Assembly (NCBI GenBank): GCA_021793215.1
Contig: JAJYTE010000003.1
Location: forward strand, 57,920 to 121,919
Direction of reading: 5' to 3'
Origin: Bacillota bacterium
GTDB lineage: Bacteria; Bacillota; Sulfobacillia; JAJZYS01; JAJYTV01
DNA length: 64,000 nucleotides
Shown here: positions 9,483 to 16,545 of the stretch, in pieces
Position numbering within the stretch: position 1 is the stretch's first letter
Layout: every line of letters starts with the position of its first letter
Notes under the pieces: model-generated
What the model was told of the DNA's origin: nothing
Seen by the model: the letters and a program-made list of their open reading frames with translations, nothing else
Database searches by the model: none
Program-made: the position numbers and the translations under genes

Positions 9483-10295
9483 GTGAGCTACGAGACCATC
9501 CAGACGGCGGTCGAAGGCGGCGTGATGGAGATCCGGCTCAGCCGGCCCGAGACGCTGAACGCCTTGAACCGCAAAATGAAGCAGGAGATCCTGGCCGCCT
9601 TCAGGGAGGCCGCGCGCCTTCGGGAGGCGAGGGTCGTGCTGCTCTCGGCGGAGGGGCGCGGGTTCTGCTCCGGCGCCGACCTCAAGAGCGGCGAGGAGGA
9701 CGACGCAAGGTCGTTCGGGGAATCCTTGCGTACACTCTACAATCCGATGGTGCAGGCGATCATGGCGCTGCCAAAGCCGGTCGTTGCCGCTGTGCAGGGG
9801 GTGGCGGCCGGGGCGGGGATGAGCCTCGCGCTCGCCTGCGACATGCGCCTTTGCGGCGAGTCCGCCCAGTTCATCTGCGCCTTCTCGCGCATCGGACTCG
9901 TGCCGGACTCCGGCCTCTCCTACTTCCTGCCGCGGCTCGTCGGGCTCGGCAGGGCGATGGAGCTCGCGATGCTCGCAGAGCCCGTCCCGGCAACCGATGC
10001 CGTGCGGCTCGGGCTCGCGAACCGGCTCTTCCCGGACGCGGACCTTCCCAACGCGGCGAGGGACTTCTGCCGGCGGCTCGCCGACGGGCCCGCCTACGCC
10101 CTCGGGCTGACGAAGCAGGCCCTGCAGCGTGGATCCGAGCTGACCGTCGGCGAGACGCTCGAGTACGAGGCGGGCCTGCAGGAGCTCGCCGGCCGATCTG
10201 GAGAGTACCGTGAAGGCGTGATGGCCTTCCGTGAGAAGCGCAAGACGAACTACCGCGTGACGTCCGCTGATGCAAGCGGCGGAGGAGGTTTCTGA
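9483..10295 (+). CDS. Enoyl-CoA hydratase/isomerase (PaaG-like)
   Basis: This is a second crotonase-family enzyme of 270 residues. It differs from its neighbour in the active site. The position of the first hydratase glutamate is Ser135, and the sequence IGLVPDSG carries Asp142, the catalytic acid expected in PaaG-type isomerases. PaaG converts ring-epoxide CoA to the oxepin and also shifts double bonds. The GTG at 9483 lies five bases after the previous stop. The paired hydratase plus Asp-type isomerase is characteristic of phenylacetate operons; function is inferred from this pairing and the active-site residue. Confidence 0.85.
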   Translation: MSYETIQTAVEGGVMEIRLSRPETLNALNRKMKQEILAAFREAARLREARVVLLSAEGRGFCSGADLKSGEEDDARSFGESLRTLYNPMVQAIMALPKPVVAAVQGVAAGAGMSLALACDMRLCGESAQFICAFSRIGLVPDSGLSYFLPRLVGLGRAMELAMLAEPVPATDAVRLGLANRLFPDADLPNAARDFCRRLADGPAYALGLTKQALQRGSELTVGETLEYEAGLQELAGRSGEYREGVMAFREKRKTNYRVTSADASGGGGF

Positions 10296-10297
10296 CG

Positions 10298-11164
10298 TTG
10301 GTGCTTCAGAACCCAAGCTTCAAGTCGGTGGGGATCGTCGGGGCGGGCACGATGGGCCAGGGGATCGCCCAGGCCGTTGCGCAGGCCGGTGGCGACGTGC
10401 GCATCTACGACAAGGGCGCAGGGCGAGCCCAGGAGGGCGTGCAGCAGGCGCGCGCCTCGATCGAGCGCCAGGTGCAGCGCGGCCGCCTCTCGGAGGAGGA
10501 CGGGGACTTCGCCCGGCGGGCGCTGCATCCCGTCGAGTCGCTCGCGGAACTGAAGGACTCCGAGATCGTCATCGAGGCGATCTTCGAGAACATGGTCGCC
10601 AAGCAACAGCTCTTCCGCGAACTGAGCGCGATCACCCAGGGGGTGCTCGCCAGCAACACGAGCTCCCTCTCGATCACAGCGCTCGCGGCCGCGTCCGGCG
10701 CCCGTGAGCGAACACTGGGCGTCCACTTCTTCAACCCGGTCGCGAGGATGCGACTCGTCGAGGTGATCCGTCACGAGGACCTCGATGAGAAGGTGCTGCG
10801 CCGCGTGCTGGGGTTCGTCGGTGAACTCGGCAAGGAGGCGGCGCTCTGCGAGGACATCCCCGGGTTCATCGTCAACCGCGTGGCGCGCCCGTTCTACGGT
10901 GAGGCGCTGCGCCTCCTGGGAGAGCGCCTGGAGGAGCCGGAGACGCTCGACCGCGCGATCCGCGACGGCGGGTTCCGCATGGGGCCGTGCGAGCTGATCG
11001 ACCTGATCGGCGTCGACGTCAACCTGAGCGTCACGGAGGCCATGTTCCAGTCCTACTACGGCGAGCCTCGCTACCGCCCGCACCCACTGCAGGCTCGGAT
11101 GGTGGCGGCCGGCAGGCTGGGCCGCAAGACCGGCAGGGGGTTTTACACGTATGAGCAGCCCTGA
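10298..11164 (+). CDS. 3-hydroxyacyl-CoA dehydrogenase (PaaH-like)
   Basis: This NAD-dependent enzyme oxidises 3-hydroxyacyl-CoA to 3-ketoacyl-CoA. It has 288 residues: a Rossmann domain with GAGTMG (15-20) and the 3HCDH C-terminal domain. All catalytic positions are present: Ser122, His143 (in HFFNP), Glu155 and Asn193. The TTG at 10298 follows GGAGGAGG (10281-10288) at normal spacing; GTG 10301 is an alternative. It overlaps the next gene by 14 bases. Typical PaaH proteins are about 475-500 residues with an extra C-terminal domain; here the extra domain appears to reside in the separate downstream protein. Confidence 0.9.
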   Translation: MVLQNPSFKSVGIVGAGTMGQGIAQAVAQAGGDVRIYDKGAGRAQEGVQQARASIERQVQRGRLSEEDGDFARRALHPVESLAELKDSEIVIEAIFENMVAKQQLFRELSAITQGVLASNTSSLSITALAAASGARERTLGVHFFNPVARMRLVEVIRHEDLDEKVLRRVLGFVGELGKEAALCEDIPGFIVNRVARPFYGEALRLLGERLEEPETLDRAIRDGGFRMGPCELIDLIGVDVNLSVTEAMFQSYYGEPRYRPHPLQARMVAAGRLGRKTGRGFYTYEQP

Positions 11165-11942
11165 CCTCGTCATCGGCGGCGAGTCGGTGCTCGGGCTGGA
11201 ACTCGCGCAGCGCGCGGCGGAGCGCGGCCTGCAGGTCTCCTACCTGCGTCCTGGACGCATCCAGCCCTTCCTGCCGCCGGGCCTGACGGTCGTGCGGGAG
11301 CCGACGTCGCTGTCGCGGGCCGAGACGTTCGTCGTCACGGCGGTCCACCCGCGCCGCTCCTTCATCGCCGGGCTGCAGTTCCTTGAGACGCAGATCCCGC
11401 CGGACGCCACGATCCTCGTCTCGGGGTTCGGGGCGGGTCCGACGGCGCTCGGCGCGTACCTGAACCACCCCGGCCGCCTCTTCGCGATCGGGGCGGTGCC
11501 GCCGCTCGACCGCCTGAAGGGCATCGCGGTCGCGAAGGGCCTGCTCGGACAGGAGCTCGCGTACGAGCGGGCGCTCGGCCTGATGGAGCAGATCTTTGGC
11601 GCGAGCTACCCTGGGCCCGACGCGCCGGGCATGACCCTGCCGCGCGTCGTCGCGACGCTGGTGAACGAGGCGGCCTTCGCCCTCGGCCAGGGTGTCGCCC
11701 AGGCGCCGGACATCGATCGGGCCATGCTGCTCGGGGTCAACTACCCCGAGGGTCCGCTCGCTTGGGGAGACCGGATCGGGCTCGACGAGGTGCTCGGCTG
11801 CCTTCTGGCCCTCTACGACCACTACGGCGAGAACCGCTACCGCCCGGCGCCGCTCCTGCGGCGCCTCGTGCAGGCGCACTTCGACGGACGGCTGCAGGGC
11901 AGGGGCTTCTACACGTACGAGGGGGCGCAGCTCCATGGCTGA
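11151..11942 (+). CDS. Degenerate 3-hydroxyacyl-CoA dehydrogenase-like protein
   Basis: This 263-residue protein shows the HADH architecture but not its chemistry. The N-terminal half is a worn Rossmann fold ([11 protein letters not shown] in place of GxGxxG). Aligned to the upstream enzyme, the catalytic His falls at Gly114 and the catalytic Glu at Ala126; only Asn172 is kept. The C-terminal half is a good 3HCDH domain, ending GRGFYTYE like its neighbour. It overlaps both flanking genes, so it is co-translated. It may be a non-catalytic partner that supplies the second C-terminal domain found fused in long PaaH enzymes. Confidence 0.75.
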   Translation: MSSPDLVIGGESVLGLELAQRAAERGLQVSYLRPGRIQPFLPPGLTVVREPTSLSRAETFVVTAVHPRRSFIAGLQFLETQIPPDATILVSGFGAGPTALGAYLNHPGRLFAIGAVPPLDRLKGIAVAKGLLGQELAYERALGLMEQIFGASYPGPDAPGMTLPRVVATLVNEAAFALGQGVAQAPDIDRAMLLGVNYPEGPLAWGDRIGLDEVLGCLLALYDHYGENRYRPAPLLRRLVQAHFDGRLQGRGFYTYEGAQLHG

Positions 11943-13140
11943 GGCGTACATCGTCGACGCGCTGCGCACGCCGGTCGGGCGCTACGGCGGCAAGCTCGCC
12001 GGAGTGCGCCCGGACGACCTGATGGCCGGTGTGCTGCGCGCGCTGCTCCAGCGCACGCCCCAGGTGCCCCCCGCGGAGATCGACGACGTGATCATCGGGG
12101 CGGCGAACCAGGCCGGCGAGGACAACCGCAATGCGGCCCGCATGGCGCTGCTGCTCGCCGGGCTGCCCGACTCCGTTCCCGGCATGACGGTGAACCGGCT
12201 CTGCGCCAGCGGCCTCTCGGCGGTGATCGCCGCGGCGCGCAGCGTGCGTGCCGGCGAGGGGGACCTCTTCCTCGCCGGGGGCGCGGAGTCGATGTCGCGG
12301 GCGCCGCTCGTGACCGTGAAGCCGGACGCCGCCTTTCCCCGCGGGGATCGCACGCTCCATGACACGACGCTCGGTTGGCGGTTCGGCAATCCGCGACTCG
12401 CGGAGCGCTTCCCCCTGGAGAGCATGGCCGAGACGGCCGAGAACGTCGCGCAGCACTACGGCGTCTCGCGCGAAGCCCAGGACGCCTTTGCCCTCGAGAG
12501 CCAGCTCCGCTGGGCGCGGGCGGCCGCAGCCGGTCGCTTCGACGACGAGATCGTCGCGGTGGATGCGCCGCAGGGCAGGAAGAAGGTAGAGCGCGTCTCG
12601 GTGGACGAGCATCCGCGCCCGGACACGACCGCCGACGCGCTCGCGGAGCTGCGCCCGATCGTGCGTGAGGGTGGGACGGTCACTGCTGGCAACGCGTCCG
12701 GCATCAACGACGGTGCAGCGGCGCTCCTGATCGCGTCGGAGCGCGCGGTGGAGCGTTTCGGCCTTCGGCCGCTCGCGCGCTTCGTCGCCGCCGCCGAGGT
12801 CGGCGTCGACCCGCGCTACATGGGCATGGGGCCGGTACCGGCGATGCGCAAGGCGCTCAAGCGCGCCTCGCTGCAGATCTCGGATCTCGGCCTCGTGGAG
12901 CTGAACGAGGCCTTCGCCTCCCAGAGCGTAGCCTGCATCCGCGCGCTGGGGCTCGACCCTGCGATCGTCAACCCGAACGGGGGTGCGATCGCGATCGGCC
13001 ACCCGCTCGGCATGACCGGTGCGCGGCTTTGCACCACGCTCACCCATGAGCTGCGCCGCGGCCCGGTCCGCTACGCGGCGGCCACTCTCTGCGTCGGCGT
13101 CGGGCAGGGCGTCGCCGCGATCTTCGAGAACGCTCGGTGA
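11935..13140 (+). CDS. Acetyl-CoA acetyltransferase / 3-oxoadipyl-CoA thiolase (PaaJ-like)
   Basis: This thiolase cleaves 3-ketoacyl-CoA with CoA to release acetyl-CoA and a shortened acyl-CoA, the last step of the cluster. The 401-residue protein has the nucleophile Cys90 in [10 protein letters not shown], the His356 motif [10 protein letters not shown] and the second Cys386 in CVGVGQG. The ATG at 11935 overlaps the previous gene by eight bases. In a phenylacetate pathway it would act as PaaJ, giving acetyl-CoA and succinyl-CoA. Sequence alone does not separate this from general beta-oxidation thiolases. Confidence 0.92.
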   Translation: MAEAYIVDALRTPVGRYGGKLAGVRPDDLMAGVLRALLQRTPQVPPAEIDDVIIGAANQAGEDNRNAARMALLLAGLPDSVPGMTVNRLCASGLSAVIAAARSVRAGEGDLFLAGGAESMSRAPLVTVKPDAAFPRGDRTLHDTTLGWRFGNPRLAERFPLESMAETAENVAQHYGVSREAQDAFALESQLRWARAAAAGRFDDEIVAVDAPQGRKKVERVSVDEHPRPDTTADALAELRPIVREGGTVTAGNASGINDGAAALLIASERAVERFGLRPLARFVAAAEVGVDPRYMGMGPVPAMRKALKRASLQISDLGLVELNEAFASQSVACIRALGLDPAIVNPNGGAIAIGHPLGMTGARLCTTLTHELRRGPVRYAAATLCVGVGQGVAAIFENAR

Positions 13141-13189
13141 AGGCGGCGCCCTCGCGCGGACACGCGCCGAGCGGCGGAGGAGGAAGGAC

Positions 13190-14278
13190 ATGGACATCTT
13201 CCGCGCCATGGCAGAGAACGGGCACGAGCAGATGATCTTCAACTACGACGCGGCGTCGGGACTGCGCATGATCATCGCGCTGCACGACACCACGCTGGGA
13301 CCAGGCCTCGGAGGGATGCGCAACTGGCGCTACCAGAGCGAGGATGAGGCGATCGCGGACGCGCTGCGCCTCTCGCGCGGCATGACCTACAAGAACGCCT
13401 TCGCCGGCATCGACTTCGGCGGGTCGAAATGCGTGATCTTCAACGACCCGGAGCAGAAGTCGGATCTCCTTCTGCGCGCCGCGGGGCGCTTCGTCGAGAT
13501 GCTCGGCGGGCGCATCTACACCGGAGAGGACGTGGGCCTCACGCCGGGCGACGTCGAGGTGATGGCGCGTGAGACGCACTACCTCGTCGGTCGGCCGCAC
13601 AAGAGCGGGGATCCCTCGAAGGCCGCGGCGCTAGGGACCTACTCGTCGATCCGCGCCAGCCTGCAGCACGTCTACGGCTCGCCCGACCCGAAGGGCCGGC
13701 ATGTCGCGATCCAGGGTGCGGGCAACGTCGGGTCGGAACTCGCGCGCCTACTGGCCGCGGACGGCGCCCGGCTGACGATCTGCGACCTGCGCGACGATCG
13801 GGCGCATGCGGCGGCATCCGAGACGGGCGCGCAGGTCGTGCCGAGCGAGGCGATCCACGACGTCGCCTGCGACGTCTTCTCCCCCTGCGCCCTCGGCCTC
13901 GTGCTGAACGCGAAGACCCTGCCGCGGCTGCGCACCCGGATCGTCTGCGGTTCTGCGAACAACCAGCTCGCTACGCCAGACATCGCGGAGGAGCTTCGTC
14001 GCCTGGGCATCCTCTACGCGCCGGATTTCATCGTGAACGGCGGCGGAATCGTCAACATCGCGGACGAGTTCGAGGATGGCGGCTACCGGCGAGAGCGCGC
14101 CTTCGAACGCGTCGCGCAGATCGGCCGGCGTTTGCTGGCCGTCTTCGAACGGGCGCAGGCGGACGGCGTGACGACGGAAGTCGCGGCCGAGCGCATCGCA
14201 GAAGAGCGGATCGCCGCCGTCGCGCGCCAGCAGCGCCACTTCGTTCCGCAGCCGCAGCCGCACGCCCTGAACGCGTAG
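13190..14278 (+). CDS. Leu/Val/Phe dehydrogenase (Glu/Leu/Phe/Val dehydrogenase family)
   Basis: This NAD-dependent amino-acid dehydrogenase performs reversible oxidative deamination of a hydrophobic amino acid to its 2-oxo acid. In its 362 residues I see the substrate and catalytic lysines (Lys68 in MTYKNA, Lys80 in FGGSK), the catalytic Asp114 in TGEDVGLT, and the Rossmann motif QGAGNVGSELA. The ATG at 13190 follows GGAGGAGGAAGG. It lies 49 bases after the thiolase and may be in the same transcript. Leucine dehydrogenase is the default call. A phenylalanine dehydrogenase would fit the phenylacetate context, but specificity cannot be read from these motifs. Confidence 0.87.
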   Translation: MDIFRAMAENGHEQMIFNYDAASGLRMIIALHDTTLGPGLGGMRNWRYQSEDEAIADALRLSRGMTYKNAFAGIDFGGSKCVIFNDPEQKSDLLLRAAGRFVEMLGGRIYTGEDVGLTPGDVEVMARETHYLVGRPHKSGDPSKAAALGTYSSIRASLQHVYGSPDPKGRHVAIQGAGNVGSELARLLAADGARLTICDLRDDRAHAAASETGAQVVPSEAIHDVACDVFSPCALGLVLNAKTLPRLRTRIVCGSANNQLATPDIAEELRRLGILYAPDFIVNGGGIVNIADEFEDGGYRRERAFERVAQIGRRLLAVFERAQADGVTTEVAAERIAEERIAAVARQQRHFVPQPQPHALNA

Positions 14279-14298
14279 AAGCGCCGGCGCCGACAGGA

Positions 14299-14340
14299 AG
14301 AGCCGCCCCGCGGCAGGAAGGCCTGCGGCGAGGCGGCTCT
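14299..14340. terminator. Bidirectional hairpin between convergent genes
   Basis: A nine-base-pair perfect stem, AGAGCCGCC (14299-14307) with GGCGGCTCT (14332-14340), and a pairing-rich loop lie between the + strand dehydrogenase and the - strand response regulator. There is no clear T-run, so it is called from stem strength and position. Confidence 0.6.
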
Positions 14341-14350
14341 GCGATGACCG

Positions 14351-15022
14351 CTACTGCGACTCTTCGCCGCTGCCGTGCGCTGCCTCGAAGCGGGCGATGA
14401 ACGCCGCAGCTTCCGAGCGCCGCGCGAGTCCGAGCTTCTGCAGGATGTTGGACACGTAGTGCTTGACCGTTTTGTCGCTCAGGAAGACTTCCTTCGCGAT
14501 CTCCTTGTTCGTCTTGCCGTCGGCGATCAGGTGCAGGATGCGACGTTCCTGCGGGGTCAGCGTCGAGATGGGGTCGTCGGGCCGCGCGGTCGTCTGACCG
14601 CGCAGGCGCTCCAGCACGCGACCGGCAACCAGCGGATCGAACAGCGATCCGCCGCGGGCGACCGTCGTTACGGCTTCGACCACGACGCGGCCGCGGGTCT
14701 GCTTGAGGATGTACCCGGAGGCGCCAGCCATGATCGATGCGAAGAGTGCTTCGTCGTCGGAGTACGAGGTGAGCATGATCACGCGGGTGTCCGGGAGTTC
14801 GGAGCGGATCTCCCGGCACGCCTCGACGCCGCTGCCGTCGCCGAGGCGCACGTCCATCACGACGACGTCCGGCTTCTCTGTGCGCACGACGTCGTACGCC
14901 TCCTGGACACTGCCGGCCTGACCCACGACCGTCACGTCGCCGTGGCCCTCGAAGAGAGAAGTGAGCCCCATGCGCACGACTTCGTGGTCGTCGACGATCA
15001 CGAGACGAATCTCATTGGCCAT
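14351..15022 (-). CDS. DevR/NarL-type response regulator
   Basis: This is a 223-residue two-component response regulator with a receiver domain (phospho-acceptor Asp57 in VVVMDVRLGDGSG, Thr85, Lys107) and a LuxR-type helix-turn-helix (LTPQERRILHLIADGKTNKEI). The segments VDDHEVVRMGL, DVRLGDGSGVE, LTSYSDDEAL and FLSDKTVKHYVS closely follow DevR/DosR, the dormancy regulator of mycobacteria, as I recall it. It starts two bases before the kinase stop codon, so the pair is one operon. Signals could include redox state, oxygen or nitric oxide as in DevRS; this is inference. Confidence 0.88.
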   Translation of the reverse strand: MANEIRLVIVDDHEVVRMGLTSLFEGHGDVTVVGQAGSVQEAYDVVRTEKPDVVVMDVRLGDGSGVEACREIRSELPDTRVIMLTSYSDDEALFASIMAGASGYILKQTRGRVVVEAVTTVARGGSLFDPLVAGRVLERLRGQTTARPDDPISTLTPQERRILHLIADGKTNKEIAKEVFLSDKTVKHYVSNILQKLGLARRSEAAAFIARFEAAHGSGEESQ

Positions 15023-16291
15023 CTACTCTGCGTCCTCCTCTGATGCAGGATTCTCCTCGGGTCGGAAACGCACCTGCACGGTTGTACCGGAGCCCCGCTC
15101 GGAAAGAACCTCCACCTCGCCCTGGTGCTCGCGCGACCGCAGCACCATGTTGCGCAGCCCGTGATGCGACTCGTCGAACGTCTGCCCCGTATCGAAGCCG
15201 CTGCCGTCATCGTGGAAGGTGATCCGCACCTCGCCGCTCGCGTCGCCTCCGATCGAGATGACGATGTGGTCGGGATGACCGTGACGCGAGGCGTTGCTTA
15301 GGATTTCCCGGGCGATGTGCCAGAGCGCGGTCGTCTGCTCGCGCGACAGGTGGGACCATGCGTCCGACTCCACCTCCATCCTGGTGATGTCCGCAACGCC
15401 GAGCTGCGAAGAGATCTGCATGAGTGCCTCGGGCACGGTCAGGCTGGAGGAGTCGGTGCTGAGGTCGAAGACGTAGTGGCGGATGTTCGCGATCGTCTGA
15501 TTGAGCTGGTCGGCGAGGCGGTCCAGCCGCGCCCTCGCCGCCGCGTCCTCCGGGTTGAGCATGTCGATCACCGATTCGAGGGTGAGGCCGATCGCGTAGA
15601 GCTGCTGGATCGTGCCATCGTGCAGGTCCATGCCGATCCGCTGCCGCTCCTCCACCACGGCGAGCCGCTGCACCTGTGAGTAGAGGCGAGCGTTTGCGAT
15701 CGCCACGGCCGCGTGCGCCGCGAAGAGGACGGCCATCTCGTGGTCGGAGTCGGTGAAGAGATCGCCGGACTCCTTGTCCGTCAGGTAAAGGTGGCCGATC
15801 GCCTGGCCCTGGTAGGTGACCGGCACGCCGAGGAAGGTTCCCTGGGGCCGCTGGAAGGGCGGGTTGCCGTTGAACTGATCCGGGCGGTCCGAACTGTAGA
15901 TGAAGCGCTGTGTCTCCCCGTCCTCGCCGAATACGCCCAAGGCGGCGTAGCGAGCTCCGATGATGCTGCGCGAGAGGTCGACGACCCGCTGCAGCAAGCG
16001 GTCGAGGGCGAGGTCGGAGGCGAGGGCGACGCCGGCCGTCTGCACCGCGGCGAGGCGGTCACGTCCCGCCGCAGCGTCCGCGTAGAGCTTGGCGAGGTCG
16101 TTCTGCAGTCGCTCGAACACGTTGACGATCACCAGGGAGAAGATGATGGCGAGTACGACGAGGATACCGGTTTCCACGACCCAGCGGTACGGTGCCGCTA
16201 CGGACGTATCGATGACGAAGTGCCGGAACAGGCCGAGCAGAATGAGCCCGGTCACCGGGACGAACATCGCCAAGAACCGTACGCGCCGCAC
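15023..16291 (-). CDS. GAF-domain sensor histidine kinase (DevS-like)
   Basis: This is a 422-residue membrane-bound kinase of the HisKA_3 type. Two transmembrane helices (about 5-25 and 38-58) are followed by a coiled linker, a single GAF domain (about 85-205, FLGVPVTYQGQAIGHLYLT) and a kinase core with the phospho-acceptor His224 in MDLHDGTIQQ. GTG 16291 is chosen because GGGAGGTG lies seven bases upstream; the frame upstream to 16444 has no such support. DevS has two GAF domains, the first holding haem. Only one GAF is present here and no haem ligand can be assigned. It forms an operon with the downstream regulator. Confidence 0.88.
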   Translation of the reverse strand: MRRVRFLAMFVPVTGLILLGLFRHFVIDTSVAAPYRWVVETGILVVLAIIFSLVIVNVFERLQNDLAKLYADAAAGRDRLAAVQTAGVALASDLALDRLLQRVVDLSRSIIGARYAALGVFGEDGETQRFIYSSDRPDQFNGNPPFQRPQGTFLGVPVTYQGQAIGHLYLTDKESGDLFTDSDHEMAVLFAAHAAVAIANARLYSQVQRLAVVEERQRIGMDLHDGTIQQLYAIGLTLESVIDMLNPEDAAARARLDRLADQLNQTIANIRHYVFDLSTDSSSLTVPEALMQISSQLGVADITRMEVESDAWSHLSREQTTALWHIAREILSNASRHGHPDHIVISIGGDASGEVRITFHDDGSGFDTGQTFDESHHGLRNMVLRSREHQGEVEVLSERGSGTTVQVRFRPEENPASEEDAE

Positions 16292-16446
16292 GAGCCCGCA
16301 CCTCCCGCAGAAAGCATAGCGTATGCCCGCAAAGAGCGCATCGAATCGTGTCGATTGGTCGAAAGCAAGTTCACGAAGAAACAAGGAAGGAGACCCCAAG
16401 GACATGGGCGAATACGGCTTGGCACGCAAGATCTTGGTTCCCATCT

Positions 16447-16478
16447 CCGCTCTACCACTAGATGTAGTGGTAGAGCGG
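16447..16478. promoter_or_regulatory. Perfect 14-bp inverted repeat in the nrdJ leader
   Basis: Arms CCGCTCTACCACTA (16447-16460) and TAGTGGTAGAGCGG (16465-16478) are perfectly complementary with a four-base loop, GATG. The repeat lies 67 bases before the chosen nrdJ start and overlaps the alternative GTG at 16480. It could be a repressor operator or an RNA hairpin controlling nrdJ. It does not match my recollection of the NrdR box, and no cobalamin-riboswitch features were seen around it. Confidence 0.6.
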
Positions 16479-16545
16479 GGTGCGGGCGATTCTCGCGAAC
16501 CGTGTCGAACCCATAGCCGCAGGACGTTTCGAAGGGGGCACCGCG

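Noticed and set aside
16465-16500. tRNA-like D-arm sequence
   Set aside because: No anticodon arm, T arm or acceptor stem can be formed around it; it is one arm of a perfect palindrome.
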